A DNA stretch of 64,000 nucleotides, from contig OW028575.1 in the NCBI GenBank assembly GCA_932294295.1, positions 37,946,253 to 38,010,252 of the forward strand, given 5' to 3'. The position numbers and the translations under genes were made by a program. The notes beneath the pieces were generated by a model, which was not told the origin of the DNA, ran no database searches, and worked only from the letters and a program-made list of their open reading frames with translations. Positions 35,099-47,535 of this stretch are shown one piece after another. Positions within the stretch are counted from its first letter, which is position 1. Every line of letters starts with the position of its first letter. The DNA comes from Alitta virens (Eukaryota; Annelida; Polychaeta; Phyllodocida; Nereididae).

Positions 35099-35415
35099 CA
35101 GTTAGTTTCATTAAAAACGGCCTGTCAAACTGAACCTAGACAAAGTACATGCAGCACCACTTGGTGCAAAAGTTGAGAGTTACGCAATGTAATTTTTTGT
35201 TGAAAAGATGCATGTCTATTGTACATACATACTTGTGATATATTAGATTAATTTCTAACATTTACCAAGGATTATATTTTTTTCAGTGGTGGTATGTGTA
35301 AGCCGACTAGTAGCTAGAAGTAGACAGAAGCAGCTGGCTTTAGTCAGTTATAGCTACAGCCAGGAATAGGTTACTACAGCTGTCTAGAGTCAACCATATT
35401 TTATGAAACTAACTG
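35099..35415 (-). mobile_element. MITE-1 copy, minus strand
   Basis: A 317-bp element with both termini (CAGTTAGTTTCATTAAAAA and TTTTATGAAACTAACTG) and the full inner order of the family. TA at 35097-35098 on the left; TT on the right, one change from TA. Confidence 0.85.
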
Positions 35416-36877
35416 TTCATTCTAACAATGTAGTTTTATGCACTCAGCTTTACCTTACTTTTTATGTGCTTATTTACTGTACGTAACATTAACTTATTGT
35501 CATTATGAATAAACCCTGATATTATCATCATTATTATATAAATGGTAAATCAAAATAAAGTGAATTAATTCATAATAAATTACAGCCAGTTAGATCTGCC
35601 CTAACGTAAACAGCCACTAATGGCACTTTAAATTTACACTTCCAATTGTTTAAAACCTCTTTTAAACGGCCATGCACATTTGTTATGTAATGTTACATAA
35701 TGCAACACAGGTTTATGGGGTTTTGCGGGGTAACTTCATACATCCCATTAATGTATATGAAATATCTGTGTCATTTCGTTGATTATGTTAGTTGGTTATT
35801 CGCTGCAGTTACCACATTATTAAACAGCTACCTGTCTTAAACGGTCAGACTGGTCAATTCCATTGGTTGGTATATATATTTAGACAGCTATACTATTTCA
35901 GCAAAACCGTTTCACAAATAGGACCTGCGTGTACGTTGCATTTAAGTACCTTAAAGTAATACACATGTATAAGAGTAAACAATAATTAGAGAACAAAGAA
36001 TAAAGAAACTGAGGAGTCTGGAAACTGTTGAACATCACTGTATGATAAATTCAATTCCATTTCATAAATGTATATGAGCAATCCATATAGCATGGTCAGA
36101 ATTAGCAGAAGGCACATTGATAAGATGATATATATATATATGGAAAAAAAAAAAGAGAATAACGTTGTTAAGGGCCAATGATTGGGGAAAAAGACAAAAA
36201 TTACAATGGGTAATGACACAAGCGGAGTCTATCCGACATGTGATTATATAACAGGAGTCATCATAATGTCCCATTAGGCAATTTCTCTATGGTGATCTTC
36301 ATGGTTCTAGTCGTGTTTGGCTTTTCTTTTATTAAGCAGTCTTTTTTTCGTACTCTTCTTTATTTTTTCCCTTCTGTTATTACATGATTTGGGCCACCAA
36401 ACAATTTTTCGCATGAAATTTCACATGAAAAAATTTAAAATTGTGCAACAATTTAATACCAAGTCATTGTAGGCAAACTTACATAGCGTTTCTCTAAAGA
36501 GGGAAAGTTGCTGAATTGCTACAAAAAACAACAACAAACAAAAGAAAACTAAGAAATAGGTAGCTTTAAAGACATGCGTAGTTAGGTAGATTTTAAGGGA
36601 TATGGTGCAGTTTAATAAGCTAACCTTTGTCTATCACACATTTGCTCGTGTCATGTGTAACCTAGGCTGTTCTCTGTCTTTGTTTTAATTCTCTGTATGT
36701 CTGTCTGTCTGTATGTCGTTCTGTATATCTTATACTCATTATATATCGTGTCTAGCAGAAACTTCCTAGTATATAACCTGCCACACCCCTGATTAGGCAC
36801 CATTGAGAGCAAGGCTGTTATATATAATTTGTGTCATGCATAATCCTATCTACTGGTATTTGTTTCATTGTTTCAGG
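35416..36877. other. AT-rich noncoding stretch
   Basis: No gene recognised. Ends in a pyrimidine-rich TTTCATTGTTTCAG, a good 3' splice site on the plus strand. Confidence 0.4.
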
Positions 36878-37758
36878 TGATTCAGCCTATATATTACGCA
36901 ATAGTTGCTGAGGACCGGGGATTCCCCTTTTCTTCTTCATCTGGGATGATCCAAGATAGGGTCAAGTCTGGTGCGCATGCGTGGACCATGTGCTCAACAG
37001 AGCGTTTCGGCAGAGAGCAGGCGTCCTTGGATCATTCAATGACGCCTGTGGCCGTCCAGTGAAGTGGATGACAGACGGACAGACAGGCTGTGACAGCCTT
37101 GGATGGCAAGATATTGCGGTTGACAAGGGGCCCGTGGATGTCATGTAGTGTTGTGGGGAGCAGACAGCCTACTCCTCCGACTCTCACAGCTACTGGTGCT
37201 ATTGGAAGCGCTGGCTGGCTGGCCACCACACAGGCTGCAATTGCAAGGCAGGCCTGCGCGCCAACGACTATATTGATCTATTTGCTTCTACACAGAGCTG
37301 GCGCGCTTTCCACTGACTCTCTGGTCTCTCCAGCGAATGTGTAATTGCACTATCAAGATATTCCTGCAAGCATCTAGGTCAGCTGCTGGACGTGTGTTGC
37401 GGATCTGTGCTGCTGGCATGCTAGTCATCCTGTAGCTGCTGCTACTGCTGCTGCTGATGCTGCGGCTGCCCCAGACACTCTCCTACGTCTGACGTAATCT
37501 TTGAGTGATGTCAACTGGCCTGCCTCGTCTGCCGGCCCAGCATCCTTGAAGAGTTTTTTGTATGTGTTGGACGCTGGTGCTTGGACTAAACAATTCCGGG
37601 ATTAAAACGCCATCTAGCTACGGGATCTTATAAACAACACAACCAAGAACTGAGACAAACCTTCCATGTACAAACGTCATGTGTTAAAGCATTACCATGG
37701 AATACAAGAGGATGAGACGGCCCCCCAAGCCACTGTATGCTTGAGTGGAACAGCGCTG
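36878..37758 (+). other. Candidate untranslated/leader exon
   Basis: Seen: acceptor TTTCATTGTTTCAG just before 36878, donor CTG|GTGAGTAC at 37759, and between them 881 bp clearly richer in G, C and CpG than both flanks, with TGCGCATGCGTG (NRF1-like), a CTGCTG run at about 37435-37460 and a CGTCTGACGTAA word. No long frame crosses it. A frame starting ATG at 37666 is open for 31 codons to the donor, and ACCATGG (strong context) at about 37693 starts another of only 15 codons. Inference: a mostly untranslated 5' exon whose coding part begins further on. No protein is recognised. Confidence 0.25.
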
Positions 37759-38681
37759 GTGAGTACATGTTTTGCTGCTTGGTTTTTCATGTTGTTACTG
37801 TTTCTATGTACAAACTATGTACAGAGAAGATGCTGGTCAATGGAACATATCATTGCTGCCTGCTACAGCAGCTACATCTCCATCACCTACTCATCAAAGA
37901 TCAAACGTCTCATTTGAATCATTTTCACGTGTTCATCATTCACCCTGCCATAAATAAAAGTAATTGGATTACCATAATAGCGGCATCCTCACAGTTCATC
38001 ATCACTTCCAATCTAACCCTTACTTTAAAGTGGATTACGTGTCAAACTTACTCGACTTTTTACATTTTAATCACTCCATAACAACACTTGTTTCTCCCAC
38101 CATTTACAGTCAAGTTGGAACCACAAAATGTTCAAGTCATTAGGGGGAGCATGGGGGGATTAACACATGTGGTTTTTCTGTGGTTCGAGTGTGGCTTGAA
38201 AATGGGGTAAAGGGGGATTTGCAACAAACATTAGGGTACGGGAAATCACCATCATGATCAAAAGAACTAAATGGCGTGTTTATGTATACTGTCTCCATCA
38301 CACAGGTCCCTAATTTTGAGTACATTTCTGTAATTGAATAGATGGATTTATCCTACATCTTAATAAAAAAAATCTCACTCTTTCTCTATGGGGTAGTCCT
38401 GCTGCTGCAGCGTCCCTACAGACTGATGCCTGATCTAACCTAGACGCAAAGATGACTTGTCTCTTCCCCCATCCGGCAGTACAGTAGCATCCTGCAGTCC
38501 TGCAGCAGCAGTCAACCCCACTTGCCTTATCATGCTTGAGCAAGCAGACTCCATCACACAGGACCCTCTCATAGAATGACAAGCTCACAGTGACAAACTG
38601 ATATGCTCACCCTATCTGACTTCCGCAAGGCATGAGTCTGTAGCACCCTCTACTTCACCCCAATGTACCATTTAACAGATT
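37759..38681. other. Noncoding stretch
   Basis: If the preceding exon is real, this is intron. CTGCTGCTGCAG near 38400 and CTGCAGCAGCAG near 38500 form an imperfect inverted pair. The 14-mer CTCCATCACACAGG occurs at about 38293 and 38549. Confidence 0.35.
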
Positions 38682-39022
38682 ACCCCCACCCTGACATTTT
38701 ACCAAACTTGTGCTCGATAATGGTAAAACCTCGAGAGAAAAAATAAATCCACTAAATCTAGTTACCCTATATTTACCCCACCCTGAAGTTCCACCACATC
38801 TGTGCATGATCATAAAACCCCCTGAGACAAATACCGACCATATCTAGTGACCATATTTACCCCCAGTCTCAAATTTGACCACACCTGGGCATCATCATAT
38901 TTAACCCTGAGACAAATATCCCACCATAATCTTGTAATCATATTACCCAGTCTGAAATTTAACCATACCTGTTCATCATCATGGTAAAACCCTGATCTCC
39001 ACCATACATAGTGACCATGCAG
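38682..39022. repeat. 84-93-bp degenerate tandem repeat
   Basis: Four units starting at 38682, 38775, 38859 and 38945. Each runs ACCCC-A-CCTGA, then an ACCA-A-CTGTGCATGATCAT-type block, then AAACC-TGAGA, then ATCTAGTGACCATATT. The units have diverged strongly, so the duplication is old. No coding frame. Confidence 0.65.
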
Positions 39023-40220
39023 TTGTCCACAGCATGGCAATAACATATTAATGACATAATTGCTGACATGCGTGACACGGCTGTACCGACTAATCCAATC
39101 CTGTATTAAGTGTCAATAGTCATCACTGGCCTTCTGATGGTAACCTTTTATGATGATGACAATTAATAACTCCACCCATATTGACCTGCTGGACCATCCA
39201 ATATATCGATATTAAAGAATAACTGCGCATTTATTAGTACATAAGTGTCTATATTGGAATGTTTTTATCAATACTTAAATTGACTTAATATCGAAGTTAA
39301 GCTATGACATGTATCGATGTACTTTGTACTATTGACATTGTCAAATACAAATATGTACACATTTGTCATGTTTATAGTACTATCAATACAATACAATAAC
39401 TCATTATTATATGTAATTGACTTGACAACCTGAAACTTAATATTATCATGGTGACTCCATGATATTATCAGAGATTTCTGTTAGCTCTGGAAACATCCTG
39501 AGGTTCTGTCTGTTGTAATCACAGAAGCCATAATAACTGCATCACGATGCAACTTATATGGCATTCTAACAGCTGCCTCACTCTGCTGGCCAAGAAAATT
39601 GCTGACTGCTCAGACAGTGTAATTTATGTACACTGAATCACCTAATATTGAATCTTCACACACTGAATCATCACATATTTCACCACAAAATTTAATCATT
39701 GCCCAGTAAAATCATTACATATCTGATTGTTAAACATTGATTCATCAAATATGGAGCTGTCAAAGGTTCCTTTTACAACAACTCCACGTAGGTGGCACTG
39801 TCACAGTGGTGTTGAAACATTTTTGACCAAATGGTCAAGTGCAACTGGCAACTCACACAGTTGTCACTTTGATTGACAGTTGCTTGTTCAACTGTGGCAA
39901 TGTTATCGTTTTAGGATCATTGGAGCGTCCAATGCAGTGCATAGCAATTTACTTATATTTGCTGGCTCAGACGCATCTTGTCTTGGTTAAAAAAAATGTA
40001 ATCCATGATTGAGTCCTCTTCTCTCCTATCCTATCCATATGGATATCAGCAACGTGTGGATTAATTAGCTGGAATACATGTTATTTGCAAGGTACCCTCA
40101 CTACCGCAGTTTCAAAGGAAAAAAGATACGTTGTAAAAGGACAAATGAAAACATATTATCATACAATGCACTGTATAATTATGATCACCCAGTACTGGTA
40201 AGTTTACCTCAATATTAAAA
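39023..40220. other. Noncoding stretch
   Basis: No gene recognised. Confidence 0.4.
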
Positions 40221-40231
40221 ATCTATCTATC

Positions 40232-40274
<43 letters not shown>

Positions 40275-40425
40275 ATATATCTATATATCTCCATCACAAA
40301 CCTGTGCTTTTATGTATGTTTTGAATACATATACAAACTATAAAGCACAGGTTTGCAATGGACATAGATAGATAGATAGATAGTTAGATAGGTAGATAGA
40401 TAGATAGTTAGATAGATAGATAGAT
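40221..40425. repeat. Foldback with ATCT/AGAT arms
   Basis: An ATCT microsatellite (40221-40290) and an AGAT microsatellite (40364-40425) flank inverted halves CAAACCTGTGCTTTTAT and ATAAAGCACAGGTTTGC. The whole 205 bp can fold into one hairpin. Confidence 0.8.
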
Positions 40426-41810
40426 GTCATGCTTACAATGCCTTTCTAAATGATTTTAATAATTTTTACTTTTTGTACCATTTTTTTGTCATAATTCAAT
40501 AAAGGCCAGGGTTTTTTTTGGGGTTTTTTTCTTCAGAGGGACATGTTGTGATTGTATATACAGTATGTTGACCTGTAAAATATATATTTGTTGAGTACAT
40601 TTGCCTGTATAATATACTGATCCATTCTACAGGACTACTTTATTTCTGATAACTGCCTTGCTCTTTGTTTAGTCTTATCAAACCCAAACATTGTCACAGT
40701 TGGCTGATTAAGTATCAACAAAAGTGGCAACTTACAAAATGTTTGAACGCCAGTGCTCAATCTGATTGCTTAGTGCATTACTCATGCACCTGTTCAGACC
40801 ATATCAATGATACACTGTATGACACTATAATACAGACAGCACAAGACATCACAAAAGAGGTGTGACTACAGTCCCTTTTAGTGTCAGGCTGTTTGCGAGA
40901 TAATCATTGCGAATACTTGTTATAAATACTTTATTACCTTGCATACATTATGGATAGAAAATGTAATTTGATGTTGGATTTTATGGAGTTTAGCCATGGA
41001 GGAGATATGAATAAATTATGACTCCCATTGATGCACATTCTGGTGAAGTTGAGCATGTTCTTTAATATATGATTTCGTGATGACACAGGTTACACAGTCT
41101 TCATAATTACCTGTAGGGGTGTAGTCCAATCACTGTGTTTATGTTAAGTAATTATCTAACTAACTAACTGTCTAATTGGTGTGACGCAAGACATCCTATG
41201 GTGGTGGCCAGTAGATTTCCAGTCAGGCGCTCAGTAAACGTGTATTGGAACCCCCCCCCCCCCCCTCCTCAGGAACCCCCCCCCCCCCCCCCGGTCCCCT
41301 GTAGTCGATAACGTCAATTGAGAGCTCTGGGGGCGTTTGTCCATCTTGGTTCTGTTGGCTGAGTTGGTCCAGGCTGCTGCAAGACTTGCGAGTCTAGAGC
41401 TTCATAACTCTATCTCAGAGCAGAGCACTACAATGTATATCACATATTATCCACATTTTTGTTTTGTAAGATTCACCCCTTATTGATTTTTATTCATAAC
41501 ACATAAACACTTAATCACACTTATAGTCACAAGTTCAGATCTTAGCTGTGGTTAAGGATACGACATGAACACTTAATTGATACAAAACACTCACATGAAA
41601 TGTCAAAGTAGTTTCCTGTCGCTGTATACATTTAGTTCAACGATAATGCCACGAAGTATAAGAAATTCAATCTTTTCAGATATGCTGACGGAGTATCTCT
41701 ATTTTGTTGCTTTATAAATATTCCTGGACATGTCCCAATTGCATTGCAGGAGACATTGTACATTCGTATGAGCCATTCAACAAGGATGTGCTGTGTCAGT
41801 ATAGCTGCAT
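40426..41810. other. Noncoding, two long poly(C) runs
   Basis: Two C runs (about 41250-41265 and 41277-41293) are separated by TCCTCAGGAA. No gene recognised. Confidence 0.45.
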
Positions 41811-42158
41811 GTGTCATTTTCTGTGTCAGTGGCTGCGTCAGTTGCTATTTCAGTAGCTGTGTCAGTAGCTGTGTCAGTGGCTGTGTGAGTTGCTGTGTGA
41901 GTTGCTGTTTCAGTAGCTGTGTCGGTGGCTGTGTCGGTGGCTGTGTCGGTGGCTGTGTCGGTGGCTGTGTCGGTGGCTGTGTCGGTGGCTGTGTCGGTGG
42001 CTGTGTGGGTTGCTGTGTGGGTTGCTGTGTGGGTTGCTGTGTGGGTTGCTGTGTGGGTTGCTGTGTGGGTTGCTGTGTGGGTTGCTGTGTCAGTGGCTGT
42101 GTGGGTTGCTGTTTCAGTAGCTGAGCCAGTTTCTGTTTCAGTAGCTGTGTCAGTGGCC
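41811..42158. repeat. 12-bp minisatellite, 29 units
   Basis: Exactly periodic 12-bp units: seven copies of GTGTCGGTGGCT (41919-42002), seven of GTGTGGGTTGCT (42003-42086), and variants on both sides. The period is a multiple of three and holds no stop, so frames stay open on both strands: Ser-Val-Ala-Val and Cys-Val-Gly-Gly on plus; Asp-Thr-Ala-Thr and Thr-Gln-Pro-Pro on minus. The longest, 41919-42602 plus, runs past the array into unrelated sequence. Translation cannot be excluded, but the openness is explained by the unit. Confidence 0.95.
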
Positions 42159-43539
42159 CTGTGTCCGCTTTCTGACAAAAATGACAGACACAGGAAACGG
42201 AAACGAACGTGCTGTTGCAGCAGGATAACATATATTTATATATACATATATATGAAGCGGGTTGCAATATGTATGTGCGGGGATGCTGTGAGGTTCCAAT
42301 TGGTCCAGCAGCTGGCAGGCCCTGCTCAGTCACGTAAGACGTACATCATTTGGGGACATCTGCAACGTCTTGGGTGTCTGCCAGATGTGCTCATCCTTCG
42401 ATCCACGTATTTCGCTCCCTCTCTCGCTATCTCACCATCTTGTAGCAAAGTGGTTTCCCCAGCACCTCTGCTACTGCTCTATATATGTACATGTATTCAA
42501 AAAGGATTTTTTTTGTGTTTTTCGCAGTGTGTGAGAAACTACATTGTTTACGAAGAATTTGGTCACATATTTAGGAGTTGTCATTTGAGACCAAATAGGT
42601 AGGTGGGTGGAAAGGTGGGTAGGTGGGTATAGGGCATCTAGGCAGTCATCCAATTATGAATAGTCTAACAATGAATAGTTGTCAAAATATTTTGGAAAAC
42701 CTAAGATAGGCAGTCTGTGGTAAAATAGGTGCTGACTAAATAGGATTGCATTAATTCATTTTATCAAATGTTTATTTAGATATATACACACTAACTATGA
42801 CACCTTGTAGATTCCACAGTATTATAGCATTCCTTAGACTGTTCTAGACATGCATTAAAACCGTTCTTAGATTTCAAAAGACAACAGGTTTGGTAATTAT
42901 GATAACTATATATGCACCTAACTCATTTCTTATCATTGTACTTAAGGACAGTTTTTTTTATTTCTCTCTCTCTCTCTTTTTGTCCTCACAATGAGATTTT
43001 ATTATATTCAAAGAAACCAAGGCCTGTGCTCAGTTTTCTGTCTTCAAAACCACACCACACGAGCCTTCAGCGAATGTTTCCTGCAGGTGATAAACTTGTC
43101 TGCAATCTGACTCTCTTGGATGGAAGTCAAGAAAGATTCGGGAAGGACGAGTCATGCATAGTTAAGACTTCTTGATTCAGCTTCTTGTCCTCAAAGACAG
43201 ACTTGTGGCAGTTCTTTGATTCCTGATTGGGGGATCCATTTGCCCATTGAAAGGCCGTGTCACTGCTGGCAAAGTTCACCTGTATAGACAGGTGCCAAAC
43301 AGCGATTGACTGTCATCCGCAGGAGAAGACAGATGCAGGCTCCAATGCAGTGAAGTACTGTCAAGAAGGAAGAGTACTAAACCTTGGAAGGTTAAAATTA
43401 CACTTTATACAATCTTAGGGGTGCATATAATGTCTGGATGACCCAAACTTTCATTCTTCTATTTTTTTTGTCCAGCTTCTTGCTTGTCAAATGATGAATG
43501 ATTATTAATCGTTAATGGCCCATGTTCATTTTATTTCTC
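42159..43539. other. Noncoding stretch
   Basis: The 3' extension of the minisatellite frame to 42602 has no domain. No other gene recognised. Confidence 0.4.
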
Positions 43540-43625
43540 AATGCCATGGTCTGAAGCTTACTCAGCTAAAATGACCAGATGCCAGAGGCAGACGTAATGA
43601 TGAGATGATCAGGCCTGGAGTCAAT
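43540..43625 (-). repeat. SINE-A fragment, minus strand
   Basis: ATGACCAGATGCCAGAGGCA, GACGTAATGATGAGATGATC and AGGCCTGGAGTC match the complement of the family body at 48340-48420. Confidence 0.55.
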
Positions 43626-44817
43626 AGATATTAAGACATAATGCAATATGTTGGCACAATGTAAACGGCCGGAAATGAATAGCATCAACAGCAGACAAGA
43701 AGACTTTGTCTGCGCAGACATTTGATTTGTCAAAGAATGTGTCATATATTATTACCGTTCTGGAATGACCACCTGTAGTCGCATCCAGGCAGAGCAGTAT
43801 GTGTGCACATGTTAAGAGAGACGTTAGATGAAAGCTGCCTGCACCAGCCATGTCCTTCCACTAGTTTTTTTTTTCATTTCAACAATTTTTGTGAGCAGAG
43901 CGAGGTCTCTCTGATTTAATAACCGCGGTTGTTGCTATTAATCTCCACCATTACTGTTAACCGTTTTAGTGCCTTTTTTTCATTGTGCCAACATATTTCA
44001 TAATGTCTTAAATCCCTTGACTTGGAGCCGCCGCGGAATAAGATCTTTTGACTGTGGGACGACCGTGAAAAGTGTGGCAGTGATGAATGTTGCTGAGGCT
44101 GCTCAATTACCCTAATCAAACTGATAATCATCTCAATAAGCAGATAAGAGCCTGTTATCGATCATCTCTGACTTTATTCCTGGTACTTAGCAAAGCCTCC
44201 TCACAAGAGCTGATTCTGAATAATGTGAAACCTTGTCATATCTCCGAATCAATACATTGCCAAGCGTTTTATTTTCAAACGGTTTTTCCAGAAAGACACA
44301 TGAGATGATATGGTAGTATAACATTCCATGGCAAGGCATATCATAGCCAAGAATCAGCAGTCTAACTTTAACATGGGTTTAACTTAGTTTTCAAGATGTC
44401 CGTGTAAAGTAATATCAATGGAAATTTTGAGAAGAATTTTTTTACAGTAACCGAACACCAATTTAAAGAAAAATAATGCCTAGCCTTTCTTTGCTAGTAT
44501 ATACCCATCAGATACATTTTACTTTCATAATTGCATAAATAGTACATTGTTCATAAGACACAATTATAATACATATGCTGAGATTATCAAAAGCAGTCTA
44601 ATTAGCAAAGTTTCCACTATAGCTTTAAGTGCACTGGTAAAATAGTAACTGTTCATACTTAAATTAACAAGAACCTAAATTATAGAATAGTTTTCCTCAG
44701 ATCTTGATCCTTCAATGGATTGGCAGAAACTTTTTCCCTCATTGTATCGGAGAACCAATCTTAGGGAAGGTGGCATCCAGTTAGAACTGTTGGTTTGTCA
44801 TTGGACATGGGCAGGAT
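43626..44817. other. Noncoding stretch
   Basis: No gene recognised. GCCGCCGCGGAATAAGATC near 44025-44045 is a local CpG-rich patch. Confidence 0.4.
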
Positions 44818-44832
44818 CTCGCACACAAATGT

Positions 44833-45015
44833 GGGTGGTGTGAATTAGGGCTTTACGTCCTGTATTTCTACACCTGATGGGTTAATTAGGACAGGCAGGG
44901 ACCATGGCAATGAGATGATGGATGAAACAGCCATCCAGGTTAGGCTCAACTGGGAATTGAACCCGGGACCCAGTGGTTGGAAGCCCATCACGCTACCAGT
45001 GAGCTAGGTCTTGCC
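44833..45015 (-). mobile_element. SINE-B copy, full length with TSD
   Basis: On the minus strand the right end is a tRNA-like head: TAGCTCACTGG (RNA polymerase III box A) and GGGTTCAATTCCC (box B), about 30 bp apart. The body is about 110 bp and ends in CGTAAAGCCCTAATTCACAC. It is flanked by 15-bp duplications CTCGCACACAAATGT (44818-44832) and CTCGCAAACAGATGT (45016-45030), two mismatches apart, the footprint of LINE-driven retroposition. Confidence 0.9.
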
Positions 45016-45030
45016 CTCGCAAACAGATGT

Positions 45031-47323
45031 AGTAAAGGGGGCAGGGACATCGTATGGCTTGATTTCTCTGTAATTAGAGGAGTATGTGGAATGTCTAGTG
45101 TGCCTTGGGAGTAAATATTGTGTAAGAGATGCTCTCCTTCAATCCTTCATCAAGATTCCTGCTCCTAGCATGACCAAGGCTGTTGAGTAAATCGATTCCT
45201 CCCATTTGCTGAAATCCATCTCAAGAACTGCTTTCTCTGATACGTTTATGAACGTGGCGCTATCAAAACAATGCTTTGATAAATAAACCTCAAGCATCGA
45301 CTTAGCCTTCACTGTGAGAATTCCACCATCGATTTTTTCTAACAAGGCCATTGCACGTTTGAATGCCTGCCAGCTGAAAGACTTTCAAATCGTTTTATTA
45401 TAATTTTCGCCTGGGGTGGAATAACCTTTGAATATGGGAGCCTGCTTTTCAGTCTGGTTCGAGTGGCAAAAGAGTGATTCATTTCAGAATGAAGCAAGTT
45501 CTTAAAACCGAGGGGTGTGACCTTTTGTGGGGTGTCACAAACAAGCAGTTGAATAAGGTAGAAAGTTAACCTTTGTGAGCATTATATTATATATACTTGT
45601 AAAAATAGTTATCCCTGATTTGTAGATAATTATAAAATTCAACATTATTATCAATAATCCATGAATATTGAAGGTGCATTATATTGCCATCAGAAATTTT
45701 GGATTAGGATTGGCTTAGAGCTTGCAATATTAAACCATTTCTCATTTAAATTGCAAGGGTATATTGTTAGATGAAGTTTCTTGAAAAGCCATGTAATAAA
45801 ACAATTAGTGCACAGTGCCTGATGCAATCAACCTTCAAATTGGCAATATTATGCATATTTTGTTTTTTTTAAACAAAGTTGATAAAACGGGTCAAAAGTA
45901 TCTGTTCATTTGATTTAGTTTCCATACCATTACTTGGAAAAACAACATGTAACATTTAGGTACTTGATTTAATTACTGAAGTTATAAGACAGAAATGTCA
46001 CAAAGTTCGACATGCTTTTATTACAATCCAAGTATTGAAATTACACAAAGCCTAAGTAACTTGATAATCACACATTGTGATGATCCAATAACAAGATGGT
46101 GTTATTCACAAAAGGACATTTGAAACTTCTGTTTATTTCAAAATCACAAACTCTTTATGACAAATGAATTACATCTTAATGTCATAACTGCTGTATTATT
46201 ATTAATAATAAAAACTATAACACATATACCTAAATCATAATGTGTTAAATTGTTGTCAACTTCCTCAACTGAAAAGCGAATATAAATAAAAAAAAATCAA
46301 TAAATAAAAAAGCCATAATGTGCCAGCTTGGCTGACTGCCCATTAGAAGACACATTTAGAAAGTCTGTTTTACACTTCCTTAGCAACTAATGAAGTGTCC
46401 ATTCTAATATAAAAATAAACAACAATTCTCGGTAAAGGTAATTTTCTTGTAAAGTAGGTTTGATTAAGCAAAAATATTAGATCTTTGGGCAACGTGATTT
46501 TGAAAGGTTATAAATGGCACCCCTGATTATTTAAGGACATTAACCTTAAAAGATATGAGAATCTAACTGTAGTGTAGGTAGTATTTTTTTTTTTTTTACC
46601 GAAAACATCTGTTCTAACGTCTGTTGAAAATTCCAGACACACAAATAGATAAATGGTCATTCCTTTGAGAAATATTGGCAAACTTATTCCTATTTCATCC
46701 TATTGGATAATGCGCAGACTGATGGATCATTTAAGCATGCATTAGGCGTTTGTGCCATTGTCCTGTGTGCTGGGTTATTAAGGCATGCGCGTTAAGCACT
46801 TCCTGCCTGATTAAGTGTGATGTCACATCAAACAAAACTGCGGACGAGTTGAAACAAATTAAGCGAAGGGGCTGGGGCCACCATGCTGCAATATTTCGAC
46901 AGATAATACTGTGTGTGTGTTTCTTTGAGGCTGCTCGTAAGCCTGGCTTCAATAGAAAGCATTTGCAAAAGATAAAGATCAATTCGGTTGCATTATTGAC
47001 ATTTCTAGAAGTTGAATAGAAGGGAAACTGTTACTGCAAAAAATAAAATTTATTAGTTTTCCATAGTAATTAAATCAAGTACCTAAGAACAACCATACCT
47101 AAAGCTAAAACAAGCTAAACAAAGCCATATTAGACTAAAGACAGCTCATGATTGGCTATGATGAAGCTCTGCATATTGTAAGAACTGTCATCAATTCTCA
47201 GTTATAAATATGACTGTGTTATAACTCATACACACACCCCAAAATTAATTACAAGTGGCCTCAACATTTACAAAAATTTGACAGTAAATTAATACATATA
47301 TTAGTAAGTAGATATAGTTCAGT
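45031..47323. other. AT-rich noncoding stretch
   Basis: No gene recognised over 2.3 kb. Short frames at 45139-45351 (minus) and 46731-47019 (both strands) lack family signatures. A T run lies near 46588. Confidence 0.4.
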
Positions 47324-47338
47324 TTTAGCTTCCAGTGG

Positions 47339-47520
47339 GTGGGTGGATTAGGGCTTTATGTCCTGTATTTCTGCACCTGATGGGCTAATTATGACAGGCA
47401 GGGAGTATGGCAATGAGATGATGGATGAAACAGCCATCCAACTTAGGCTTGACTGGGAATTGAACCCAGGACCCAGTGGTTGGAAGCCCAGTGCGCTGCC
47501 ACTGAGCTAGGCCCCCACCC
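47339..47520 (-). mobile_element. SINE-B copy, full length with TSD
   Basis: A 182-bp copy of the element at 44833. The head has TAGCTCAGTGG (perfect box A) and GGGTTCAATTCCC (box B); the body ends in ATAAAGCCCTAATCCACCC. Flanking duplications TTTAGCTTCCAGTGG (47324-47338) and TTTAGCTTGCAGTGG (47521-47535) differ at one base. The two copies differ at roughly one base in nine. Confidence 0.92.
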
Positions 47521-47535
47521 TTTAGCTTGCAGTGG

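Noticed and set aside
37431..37465. Polyglutamine- or polyalanine-type CTG repeat
   Set aside because: Only about seven imperfect units, in no sustained reading frame.
41919..42602. 227-codon open frame as a repetitive protein gene
   Set aside because: The openness follows from a stop-free 12-bp unit and is equally present on the other strand; the non-repeat part has no domain. Kept only as a finding.
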